The translations under genes were made by a program, and so were the position numbers. Shown here piece after piece: positions 24,934-32,573 of a DNA stretch of 64,000 nt. Source of the stretch: Bacillus albus (GTDB taxonomy: Bacteria > Bacillota > Bacilli > Bacillales > Bacillaceae_G); NCBI RefSeq assembly GCF_001884185.1, contig NZ_MAOE01000110.1, forward strand, positions 62,001 to 126,000. Direction: 5' to 3'. The notes beneath the pieces were generated by a model. The model was not told the origin of the DNA. It was given only the letters and a program-made list of their open reading frames with translations, and made no database searches. Each line of letters starts with the position of its first letter. Position 1 is the first letter of the stretch.

Positions 24934-26001
24934 ATGAAAATGAAGGAAAACAAAGAGTTTATTGGATATGTTGGAACGTACACGAAAGAAAATAGTGAAG
25001 GAATATATAAGTTTACTTTAGATACGGAAGCAAAGAAAATTAGTAATGTAACACTTGCGGCTAAGCTGGATAACCCTACATATGTAACGATTAGCAAAAA
25101 TAATGAATATCTCTATTCTGTTGTTAAGGAAGGCGAATCTGGTGGTGTAGCTGCTTATTCGATTCATAGTCATACTGGAGAGCTAACGGAACAAAACAGA
25201 CAAGTAGTAGAAGGGGCTTCTCCTTGTCATATTAGTGTTGATAGTGGAAATCGTACGGTAGTTACAGCGAATTACCATAAAGGAACGATTGAGTCTTTTG
25301 TAGTTAATGAAGAAGATGGAACTGTAAATTCTGCCACATCTATTATTACGCACGAAGGTTCAGGTCCGAACAAAGAAAGACAAGAGAAACCACATGCACA
25401 TTACGCGGGATATACTCCTGATGAAAAATATGTGGTAGGTGTTGATTTAGGGATTGATAAAATACTTACGTATGAAATAAAAGATAGTAAGTTAAAAGAA
25501 GTAAATAGCTTGTCTGTAAAACCAGGAAGTGGTCCGAGACATATTGCTTTTCACCCGAACGGAAAGCATGCTTATGTGATGACTGAACTTAGCTCGGAAG
25601 TTATTGCATTATCATATAATCCGAAAGAAGGGTCCTTTACAGAGTTGCAGTATATTTCTACCGTTCCGAAAGAATTTGATGACAATAGTCAAGGAAGTGC
25701 GATTCATATTTCTTCTGACGGCCACTTTGTATATGCAGGTAATCGCGGTCATAATAGTATCGCTGTATTCAGTGTGGATCAAAATTCAGGTGAGCTTACA
25801 TTTGTTGCACATACATCTACAGAAGGAAATTGGCCGAGGGATTTCGTATTAGATCCGACTGAAAAGTTTCTTATTGCTACAAATGAAAAGTCACATAACC
25901 TTGTGCTATTTTCAAGAAATGAAACGACAGGGGAGTTAACATTGTTACAATCTGATGTTGTTGTACCAGAGCCTGTTTGTGTGAAGTTTTTGAATGTTTA
26001 A
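24934..26001 (+). CDS. pgl: 6-phosphogluconolactonase, seven-bladed propeller type
   Basis: 355 aa, resembling B. subtilis Pgl (YkgB). FIGYVGTYTKENSEGIYKF opens blade 1; repeated propeller units include PCHISVDSGNRTVVTANYHKG, EKPHAHYAGYTPDEKYV and GSGPRHIAFHPNGKHAYVM, with the catalytic HAH/R residues typical of the lactonase family. It hydrolyses 6-phosphogluconolactone, linking zwf to gnd. ATG 24934 and ATG 24940 are both possible; the latter is better spaced to AGAGGG. It is 121 bp after gntK with no clear terminator between. Confidence 0.9.
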   Translation: MKMKENKEFIGYVGTYTKENSEGIYKFTLDTEAKKISNVTLAAKLDNPTYVTISKNNEYLYSVVKEGESGGVAAYSIHSHTGELTEQNRQVVEGASPCHISVDSGNRTVVTANYHKGTIESFVVNEEDGTVNSATSIITHEGSGPNKERQEKPHAHYAGYTPDEKYVVGVDLGIDKILTYEIKDSKLKEVNSLSVKPGSGPRHIAFHPNGKHAYVMTELSSEVIALSYNPKEGSFTELQYISTVPKEFDDNSQGSAIHISSDGHFVYAGNRGHNSIAVFSVDQNSGELTFVAHTSTEGNWPRDFVLDPTEKFLIATNEKSHNLVLFSRNETTGELTLLQSDVVVPEPVCVKFLNV

Positions 26002-26031
26002 TTTGAGTTGAGGTTCAATGCATATAGCGGT

Positions 26032-26097
26032 GTCGGTATTTGTCGGTAAGTCGATATTCCTTGTCGAAACGTCGATATATTTGAAAAATCGTTGATA
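26032..26097. repeat. GTCGATA/GTCGGTA short irregular repeats
   Basis: Six GTCG or GTTG cores in 66 bp (GTCGGTA at 26032 and 26042, GTCGATA near 26050, GTCGAAA near 26063, GTCGATA at 26071, GTTGATA near 26091), spaced about 8-20 bp. No gene; between pgl and the shared terminator. Confidence 0.5.
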
Positions 26098-26122
26098 CAA
26101 TTTCAAATCCTCAAAAACAGAG

Positions 26123-26150
26123 AAAAGCAAAGCGATATCGCTTTGCTTTT
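26123..26150. terminator. Bidirectional terminator, perfect 28-bp palindrome
   Basis: AAAAGCAAAGCGAT followed by its exact complement, with A and T ends serving both strands. It lies between pgl and the convergent zinc-ribbon gene, whose stop codon it touches. Confidence 0.9.
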
Positions 26151-26326
26151 TACTGTTTTTTCTTAGGTCTACGTACTAATTCGCCACCGCAGTTTGGGCA
26201 AACGTTTTGTCTTTCTTCTGTACATGGTGCACAAAATGTACATTCATACACGCAAATGTAAGCTTCAGAGTTTGGTTCGAGAGATTGATCGCAAATTTGA
26301 CAGTTTGTTTTCATTTCGAGTGCCAT
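26150..26326 (-). CDS. DUF1272 small zinc-ribbon protein
   Basis: 58 aa on the minus strand with a strong RBS (AAAAGGAGACTTACT). It has eight cysteines in four CxxC-like pairs: CQIC, CVYEC, CAPC and CPNCGGELVRRP. MALEMKTNC at the N-terminus and the ECTFC and CPNCGGELV blocks are the DUF1272 signature. It should bind two zinc ions; function is unknown. It is monocistronic, with the palindromic terminator right behind. Confidence 0.88.
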   Translation of the reverse strand: MALEMKTNCQICDQSLEPNSEAYICVYECTFCAPCTEERQNVCPNCGGELVRRPKKKQ

Positions 26327-26521
26327 AGTAAGTCTCCTTTTAGTTTGAAAATTTATAATTTAATTATAATTGATTAGGAAGAAACTGTCTTTTTCAATTG
26401 AAAGGAAATCGAATGATAAAGTTATGATTTGAAATGAAAGAAGCTCATTTATTTTTAAATTGATTATTTAATAAGGTTGGAATATTATGAAATAGTCAAA
26501 AGACAACAGGGGGTATATATT

Positions 26522-27343
26522 TTGACTAATCATAACGATCATTTAAAAGCAAACTGCGAAAAATGCTTCGGTTTATGTTGCGTAGCGTTACCGTTCGCAG
26601 CATCGGTAGATTTTGCGGTGAATAAAGATGGCGGGAAGCCATGTACTAACTTACAATCAGATTTTAAATGTAGCATACATAAAAATCTTAGAGGAGAAGG
26701 TTATAAAGGTTGTACAGTATTTGAGTGCTTTGGTGCTGGGCAGAAGATTTCGCAAGTTACATTTAACGGGATTGATTGGCGGGAAGATGCTAAGCATGCG
26801 AAAAAAATGTACGATGCTTTTCCAGTTATGCATCAGCTGCATGAAATGCTTTGGTATTTGAATGAGGCGATTCTTTTACAGGCGACGCAGCCAATTCATA
26901 AAAAACTAAGTAAAGCGATTGAAGAGACGGAGCGCCTTTCAAATTTAAATGCGGACGAGTTAATGAAAGTAAATATTCCATTACACCGTGCAGAAGTAAA
27001 TGTGTTACTTTTAGAAACGAGTGAGCTAGTTTGGAAGGAAATGAATGTCGCGCGCAAGAAACGAGTGAGTTACCGCGGGGCAGACCTTATGGGAGCAAAT
27101 TTGAAAAAGAAAGATTTGCAAGGAGCGAATTTAAGAGGGGCTTACTTAATTGCGGCTAACTTAAATGGAGCAAATTTAAGAGGAGCAGATCTTATCGGAG
27201 CAGATTTGCGAGATGCAGATATTCGCGGGGCTGATTTTACAAATAGTATTTTTCTGACGCAAGTTCAAATTAATGCGGCGAAAGGGGATAAGCATACGAA
27301 ATTGCCAAAAATGTTGTCCCGTCCATCGCATTGGAGTGCGTAA
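26522..27343 (+). CDS. Pentapeptide-repeat protein with Cys-rich N-terminal domain
   Basis: 273 aa from TTG 26522 (RBS CAGGGGGTA). The first 90 residues carry many cysteines (CEKCFGLCC, CTNLQSDFKC, CTVFECFG), a possible zinc or Fe-S site. The C-terminal part has ten or so pentapeptide repeats of A(D/N)LxG type (ADLMGANLKKKDLQGANL onward), which build a right-handed quadrilateral beta-helix. Such helices can mimic DNA (Qnr/MfpA) but also act as spacers; with this N-terminal domain a gyrase-protection role is not supported. A terminator shared with the exporter gene follows. Confidence 0.87.
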   Translation: MTNHNDHLKANCEKCFGLCCVALPFAASVDFAVNKDGGKPCTNLQSDFKCSIHKNLRGEGYKGCTVFECFGAGQKISQVTFNGIDWREDAKHAKKMYDAFPVMHQLHEMLWYLNEAILLQATQPIHKKLSKAIEETERLSNLNADELMKVNIPLHRAEVNVLLLETSELVWKEMNVARKKRVSYRGADLMGANLKKKDLQGANLRGAYLIAANLNGANLRGADLIGADLRDADIRGADFTNSIFLTQVQINAAKGDKHTKLPKMLSRPSHWSA

Positions 27344-27352
27344 AGAATGTGG

Positions 27353-27386
27353 AACAGGCAGAGACTAAGAATCTCTGCCTGTTTTT
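27353..27386. terminator. Shared terminator
   Basis: AACAGGCAGAGA against TCTCTGCCTGTT, seven-base loop, TTTTTC. Convergent genes end on both sides. Confidence 0.9.
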
Positions 27387-28270
27387 CATTTCTTTTCAAA
27401 AGTAGTAATAAAAACACTACATACAATAAGAATACCACCAATAAAAAAGTTATTATTTAATGTCTCATTTAAGAGCAGCCAACCAAGCAATGATCCGACG
27501 ATAGGTTGGAAGAAGAAAAATAACGATCCGATGCTTGCGTCCATTAATTCTAATCCTTTATTCCAAAGGAAAAAGGCACCTGCTGTTGAGACGACTCCTA
27601 AATATACTACGCCTAATATTACGTACGTATTTACTGTTTCGATAGAGGCTGATTGTAGTTCCCATATCATAAAAGGTGTAATGAAAAAGAGTGAAGAGAA
27701 TATGGCGTACGTTGTAATAACTAAAGATGAAAATCGAGCTGAAGCAATCTTCACATAAATGGATAGTAAAGCCCACGTAATAGCGGCTCCAACTAATATG
27801 ATTGTACCGATAAAATAAGAGCCAATTTCAATATCCCATCCAATGACGATAATGACACCGATTGTCGCTATGATAGTAGATAGAAGTCTACGAGCGGTTA
27901 GCTTTTCTTTTAAAATGATTGCTGCAAATATAACCATAAATGCAGGTGTAGCTGATGTGACTAAAGAGCCTGTATGAGCGTCGGATAATTTTGTTCCGAT
28001 AAATTGACAAGTAATCGAAATAAAATAGCCGATAAATCCAATCCAGGCGAATAATAGCCAATCTTTTTTACGAATGGTTACTTTTTTCTTTTGCTTTTTC
28101 TCAGCTGTTTTCAAAATGAAATATAAAACAACGAAAGCAATGATAAAGCGTAGCCAAACGAGTGTCAGTGGTGGGATAAAGTCGAGTACATATTTGCTAA
28201 CAACATACATACCGCCCCATATACTTGCTGCTAGTGATAAACATATAGCTCCTAAAATTGTTTGTTTCAT
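27386..28270 (-). CDS. EamA/DMT-family transporter
   Basis: 294 aa, ten membrane helices in two EamA repeats (about residues 7-140 and 150-290). GAICLSLAASIWGGMYVVSK starts repeat 1 and SSLFFFFQPIVGSLLGWLLL lies in helix 9; EKKQKKKVTIRKKD is the basic cytosolic loop. Members export amino acids, metabolites or drugs. Start ATG has RBS GGAGGTACTTTAC. The 140 bp upstream encode a 16-aa leader peptide and a folded RNA whose last strand overlaps this RBS, so expression is probably controlled by leader translation. Confidence 0.9.
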   Translation of the reverse strand: MKQTILGAICLSLAASIWGGMYVVSKYVLDFIPPLTLVWLRFIIAFVVLYFILKTAEKKQKKKVTIRKKDWLLFAWIGFIGYFISITCQFIGTKLSDAHTGSLVTSATPAFMVIFAAIILKEKLTARRLLSTIIATIGVIIVIGWDIEIGSYFIGTIILVGAAITWALLSIYVKIASARFSSLVITTYAIFSSLFFITPFMIWELQSASIETVNTYVILGVVYLGVVSTAGAFFLWNKGLELMDASIGSLFFFFQPIVGSLLGWLLLNETLNNNFFIGGILIVCSVFITTFEKK

Positions 28271-28281
28271 GTAAAGTACCT

Positions 28282-28367
28282 CCGTCTATTTTTAGGGTTT
28301 TATGAGTTCCCTAAGACGAGGCATAGTGTTATGTGTTATATGAATGCCCGCCTTAGTTTATAGACGG
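28282..28367 (-). promoter_or_regulatory. Three-way-junction RNA leader occluding the EamA RBS
   Basis: On the minus strand CCGUCUAU (28367-28360) pairs with AUAGACGG (28289-28282), whose last GG is the start of the GGAGGU ribosome-binding site. Inside lie a 12-bp helix with one bulge (28356-28344 with 28324-28311, 19-base loop) and a 6-bp helix (28314-28309 with 28297-28292) that competes for the base of the 12-bp helix. The outer strand overlaps the last codons of the leader peptide. A TATAAT (28446-28441) suggests a start site near 28434. Confidence 0.65.
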
Positions 28368-28408
28368 CCTACAGGTTGATCGTTTTCGAATGAAGTGTTG
28401 TAGTACAT
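28358..28408 (-). CDS. 16-aa leader peptide of the EamA gene
   Basis: ATG at 28408 with a perfect RBS (GAAGGAGG, nine bases upstream) and a TAA at 28360-28358. The peptide is MYYNTSFENDQPVGRL. Its last codons (Gly-Arg-Leu-stop) form the 5' strand of the outer RNA helix, so a ribosome paused there would keep the exporter RBS open. This is the arrangement of translational attenuators such as erm and cat leaders. No member of a known leader family is recognised. Confidence 0.65.
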   Translation of the reverse strand: MYYNTSFENDQPVGRL

Positions 28409-28620
28409 GAGTGCATTCCTCCTTCATATTTTATAAAGATATTATAACTTAATTTTCAGTTTATTGGGATGTTTCTTTAGAAAATGGTGTTTGTCTAAGA
28501 AAGCATAGTATATGGTAGAAAAACATATTTTTAAAATAAAAGAAACCAATGACATAACTGATAAGTATAGTAAGAGTAGGATGAAAAAGTAGATTAATAG
28601 AGAAAGAGGAGGAGATTGTT

Positions 28621-29382
28621 ATAACTACAACCGTTATTTCTCATTTTTATAACGAAGAGTATTTATTACCGTGGTGGCTTGCTCATCATACGAAACTGTT
28701 TGATCATGGTATTTTAATTAATAAGGGTTCAACAGATCGTTCGGTTGAGATTTGTAAAAAATTCGCACCGCATTGGGAAGTGCGAGATTCTGTAAATCCA
28801 GAGTTTGATGCATATGCGACAGATCATGAAGTAATGAGGGTAGAACAAGAAGTACAAGGATGGAAAATGATTTTAAATACGACCGAGTTTCTTTGTGTGC
28901 AAGATAAAAATCAGTTTTGGAAATCACTCAATGAATTGGGAGGGAGGATGTATTGGCTGGAAGGGCTTATTATGGTTGATGATCCTAACTACAATTATCC
29001 GGACCTTAACTTTGGGATACCTTTAATGAAACAGCGATTTCACGGTTATTTACCAGAAGATTGGCCGTTATGGAGAAGAGGTAGATTTATTCATAATCAT
29101 GAACATGGAAGTTATACGGTTGGAAGACATTTATCTGCACATGAATCTATGATTTATCCGCCACTTGCGTGTATTGCATGGTTTGGTTTCAGCCCTTGGA
29201 ACGATGCGATGAGAAAGAGGAAATTACAAATTGGTCCGACTCTTTCTGAAGCTAGTAAGCATGGGGGAATGGGTACGCACCATATTATCACGCCAGAAAA
29301 ATTAGAGGAATGGTATAAAGATTTAGCAAGAGGGACGAAGGATTTACGCTTTAGTGATGCGTATCGTTATGTTTTTTTATAA
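28621..29382 (+). CDS. Glycosyltransferase (GT2-like) with ATA in place of its start codon
   Basis: 253 residues from codon 28621. The sequence SHFYNEEYLLPWWLAHHTKL and INKGSTDRSVEIC match the paralogue at 33455-34228 position by position, and its ATG aligns with ATA 28621. AGGAGG lies eight bases before that ATA. No ATG, GTG or TTG occurs in frame between the stop at 28582 and GTG 28780, which is inside the conserved domain. The gene is thus either started poorly at ATA or silenced by a start mutation; otherwise it is intact. It ends 32 bp inside the convergent reductase gene. Likely role: transfer of a spore-surface sugar. Confidence 0.75.
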   Translation: MTTTVISHFYNEEYLLPWWLAHHTKLFDHGILINKGSTDRSVEICKKFAPHWEVRDSVNPEFDAYATDHEVMRVEQEVQGWKMILNTTEFLCVQDKNQFWKSLNELGGRMYWLEGLIMVDDPNYNYPDLNFGIPLMKQRFHGYLPEDWPLWRRGRFIHNHEHGSYTVGRHLSAHESMIYPPLACIAWFGFSPWNDAMRKRKLQIGPTLSEASKHGGMGTHHIITPEKLEEWYKDLARGTKDLRFSDAYRYVFL

Positions 29383-30274
29383 ATGATTCCCACCATGAAA
29401 TTGTTTCTTCAATTCCTGTATTTAAATCATATGTTGGTTTCCAGTTTACTTCATTTTTTAAACGCTCTACATGAACGCCGACGAATAAAGGTTCATCTTT
29501 AGAGAAAGGGATTGCACCTAGTTTAATTAAATGTTCTTTTCCTATCTTTTTAGCAATGATAGACGCCAATTCTTTAATTTGTACAGATTGACCAGAAGCG
29601 ATATTGATTGTGCCTGTAACATCGTGTTCTAATATTGTTACGACAGCATCAGCGACGTCACCCACATGGAGGAAATCTCTTGATTGTTTTCCATGTGTAC
29701 ATAGTGCTTCCTCATTTTTTAATAAGGAAGTGATAATGTTAGAAACGAGCCGATTCCCTTGTTCGTGAGGGCCATACATATGAAAAATGCGGCCCCAACA
29801 CATGCTGAGACCTGTTTGTTCGGCGTATGACTGTAGCCAGGAGTGTAGTGCGTTTTTACATAATGAATATGGTGTTTTATAAGAAAGAAGCGGTGAATCT
29901 TCAAATAATACACCGTTAAACCATTCATACTCTGCGCCAGTACCGGCAACGATGACTCGTTTTCCGCCGCACGTTGTGAAGTGTTGAATTAATGAGATGC
30001 TAGATGTAAGCCAATAGTAATTATTAATAGATACATAACAAGCTGGCGGCACTGCTTCCCAAGCTAAATGAATGAGATGACTAGGCTTCATGTCGTAAAT
30101 GAGTTTTTTTACTTCTTCATCACAAAGTAAGTTTACTTTATGCCAGTGGCAAGAGATGTGAGAAGGCTTATTTGTATTGTAAGTGGCGTGCACCTCATAG
30201 CCCTTTTGTATAAGAGAATTTACAACATATTTACCAATCCATCCACTACCGCCTGTTACAAGAATTTTTTTCAT
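29351..30274 (-). CDS. CDP-3-C-methyl-6-deoxyhexose 4-reductase (extended SDR)
   Basis: 307 aa. KILVTGGSGWIGKYVVNSL is the NAD(P)-binding motif, the middle block HLAWEAVPPACY corresponds to the HxAA region, and the YxxxK pair is in SYKTPYSLCKNALHSW. Last gene of rfbF-rfbG-methyltransferase-reductase. In B. cereus the fourth enzyme of this operon is reported to reduce C4 with NADPH to give CDP-cereose, and CDP-cillose as a minor product. Its start overlaps the methyltransferase stop by four bases. Confidence 0.85.
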   Translation of the reverse strand: MKKILVTGGSGWIGKYVVNSLIQKGYEVHATYNTNKPSHISCHWHKVNLLCDEEVKKLIYDMKPSHLIHLAWEAVPPACYVSINNYYWLTSSISLIQHFTTCGGKRVIVAGTGAEYEWFNGVLFEDSPLLSYKTPYSLCKNALHSWLQSYAEQTGLSMCWGRIFHMYGPHEQGNRLVSNIITSLLKNEEALCTHGKQSRDFLHVGDVADAVVTILEHDVTGTINIASGQSVQIKELASIIAKKIGKEHLIKLGAIPFSKDEPLFVGVHVERLKNEVNWKPTYDLNTGIEETISWWESFIKKHNDTHH

Positions 30275-31494
30275 GGCTCAATTACCTCAACTTCTGGAAT
30301 GGTTACTAAAAATTTGCCGCCCCATTCACGAATGAAAGAGCATTCTTTCATAATTTCATCTTTCAAATTCCAAGGGAGTATGAGAATGTAATCAGGTTTT
30401 GTACGCTTAATTTCTTCTGGAGATTTTATTGGAATGCGTGTTCCTGGCAATAAGAGATTTTGTTTGTGAGGGTTTTTATCTACTGTATAAGCTAAAAATT
30501 CTTTTCCTATTCCGCAATAATTTAAAAGGGTGTTTCCTTTAGCTGGCGCACCGTAACCGATAATTTGTTTGTTTAAAGCTTTTGCTTCGATAAAAAACTG
30601 TAAAATATTTATTTTCAATTGCTCGATGCGTTTAGAGAAAAGGAGATAGCAATCTAATGTATTTAGCCCGTGATCTACTTCTTTTTGAATTAAGTTTGTA
30701 ACACTGGGATGGATAGTGGATGTGTCACTATGATGTTTTACAAAAATACGTAAGGAACCACCGTGGGTTGCAAGCTCTTCTACATCGACAATTTGTAAAT
30801 GATGATGAGCTAAAACTTTTTGAAGACTTATAAGTGAGAAATAGGAGAAGTGCTCATGGTAGATCGTATCAAACTGTTTAAAGGATATGAGATTTAATAA
30901 GTGCGGGAATTTAATTGTTATTGTTCCGTCTTGTTTTAATAACGTTTTTAAACCAGCGACAAAATCATGTAAGTTCGGGACGTGTGCCAATACGTTATTT
31001 GCGATGATTAAATCTGCTTGCGGTAATTTTTTTGCTAAGTCATTGCTGAAAAAATTCACTTCAGTAGGAATCCCTTTTTGGATAGCGATTTCTGCTACAT
31101 TTTTTGCTGGTTCAATTCCTAACGTTTCGATATGTTCTTTTTGAAAGTATTGTAATAAGTACCCGTCGTTACTTGCGATTTCGATTACTTTTGAATGGTT
31201 TGTTAAGTTAAAACGTTTCATAGCCATTTCTACATATTGCTTAGCGTGTAGTAGCCAGCTTGATGAGTATGAGCTGAAGTATAAGTAGTCATGAAAAATA
31301 TTGTGCGGAGGTTCAAATTCATCTAATTGTACAAGTAAACAAGAGTGACAAACAAATGTGTGCAGCGGATAAAATGGTTCCATTTTATAGGAGTGTTCTG
31401 GAGTTATAAATGAGTTAGCGAGAGGGGAAACGCCTAAATCTAAAAAAGTATTTGTTAATAATGAGTGGCAAAAACGGCATTTTTTCTGGTCCAT
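30271..31494 (-). CDS. SAM-dependent sugar C-methyltransferase
   Basis: 407 aa with the three-part layout of sugar 3-C-methyltransferases (TylC3/TcaB9 type). The N-terminal zinc site has two pairs, CRFCHSLL (6-9) and CHSC (about 48-51); the SAM domain has VIEIASNDGYLLQYF, a variant of ExGxxxG; and the C-terminal nucleotide-binding domain has IIGYGAPAKGNTLLNYCG. It should add a methyl group at C3 of the CDP-4-keto-6-deoxyhexose. It overlaps the reductase gene by four bases and sits 12 bp after rfbG. RBS region: AAGGGGGCTAC. Confidence 0.9.
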   Translation of the reverse strand: MDQKKCRFCHSLLTNTFLDLGVSPLANSFITPEHSYKMEPFYPLHTFVCHSCLLVQLDEFEPPHNIFHDYLYFSSYSSSWLLHAKQYVEMAMKRFNLTNHSKVIEIASNDGYLLQYFQKEHIETLGIEPAKNVAEIAIQKGIPTEVNFFSNDLAKKLPQADLIIANNVLAHVPNLHDFVAGLKTLLKQDGTITIKFPHLLNLISFKQFDTIYHEHFSYFSLISLQKVLAHHHLQIVDVEELATHGGSLRIFVKHHSDTSTIHPSVTNLIQKEVDHGLNTLDCYLLFSKRIEQLKINILQFFIEAKALNKQIIGYGAPAKGNTLLNYCGIGKEFLAYTVDKNPHKQNLLLPGTRIPIKSPEEIKRTKPDYILILPWNLKDEIMKECSFIREWGGKFLVTIPEVEVIEP

Positions 31495-31506
31495 TTTGTA
31501 GCCCCC

Positions 31507-32572
31507 TTATAAATTTTTGAATGCATCGATTTGCTGGCGCGTGAAAGATTCCATATTTTCACCAGATGCATATTTTTTGTACCAATCAACAGTCCAAGCG
31601 ATAGAATGGTTTGTTGATAACTTAGGTGTCCAACTGAGTTTATTTACTGCTTTTGTACTGTCGAGTGTTAAGACAGGTGATTCATAGGGTGTGTTTATAT
31701 GAGGAGAAAGGATTGTTAGTGGTTGATTCCATAATTTCATGATAGATTGAATGACATCATAAACTGTTCTGTTAGGTTCATTCATCGGGCCAAAATTCCA
31801 CGGTGTTGCATACTCGGCATCTTGCCAAAGTTTTTCAGCTAAAAGGATATAACCATGTAAAGGATCTAATACGTGTTGCCACGGGCGAATAGCGTGTTTG
31901 TTTCTAATATTTAACGTACCATCTTGTAAATATGCACGAATGACATCTGGGAATAATCGGTCATTTGCCCAATCACCACCGCCGATAACGTTACCTGCTC
32001 TTACTGAGGCAAGATTCGGAGTGTTAGTGCGGAAGAATGAGTTTTGATAGGACGTTGCCACTAGTTCAGCACAAGCTTTACTCGCACTATAAGGATCGAA
32101 ACCTCCTAATCGGTCACTTTCCAAGAATGCACGGTTACCGCTCCCATCATTTTCATAGCACTTATCACTTGTAACATTAATGATGACGCGTATACTTTCT
32201 ATCTGTTTTGCTGCTTCTAATACGTGAACCGTACCTAAAACATTTGTTTTAAATGTTTCGATAGGGTTTTTGTATGAAGTGGTGACGATTGGCTGGGCTG
32301 CTAAATGAAATAGTATATCAGGGGTATGTTGCTTTAGGGCATGGAATAAAGAATCGTAATCTGTAATGTCGCCATGAATTGTTATGCACTCATTTGCTAC
32401 ATTACCTTGTTCAAAAAGGCTAGGAGTTGAGGGGAGTTGAGAGGAGTTGAGAGGAGTATCCGATTACTTCTGCGCCTAAAGAAGTTAAAAAAAGGGTGAG
32501 CCATGAGCCTTTAAATCCAGTATGTCCCGTAATAAATACTTTTTTCTTATTCCAAAAAGATGATGAAGCCAT
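31507..32572 (-). pseudogene. rfbG: CDP-glucose 4,6-dehydratase, frameshifted by a 10-bp tandem repeat
   Basis: From ATG 32572 the N-terminus reads KKVFITGHTGFKGSWLTLFL (NAD motif) and reaches GYSSQLLSTPLNS, stop (complement of 32420-32422), 50 aa. After the repeat the other frame continues SLFEQGNVANECITIHGDIT through HLAAQPIVTTSYKNP, the catalytic NVTSDKCYEN and PYSASKACAELV to the normal end at 31507. The span is 1066 bases, one too many; removing one 10-bp unit gives an intact 351-aa enzyme. It should make CDP-4-keto-6-deoxyglucose, the second step to cereose. It may be phase-variable rather than dead. Confidence 0.92.
32423..32457. repeat. 10-bp tandem repeat, three copies plus five bases, inside rfbG
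   Basis: Plus-strand units GGAGTTGAGG, GGAGTTGAGA, GGAGTTGAGA, then GGAGT. The unit length is not a multiple of three, so each gain or loss shifts the rfbG frame. Two (or five) copies would be in frame, three are not. Confidence 0.92.
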
Positions 32573-32573
32573 A

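Noticed and set aside
32423-32457. Short direct repeats as a possible CRISPR remnant
   Set aside because: Units are 10 bp, contiguous, without spacers, and lie inside a coding sequence.
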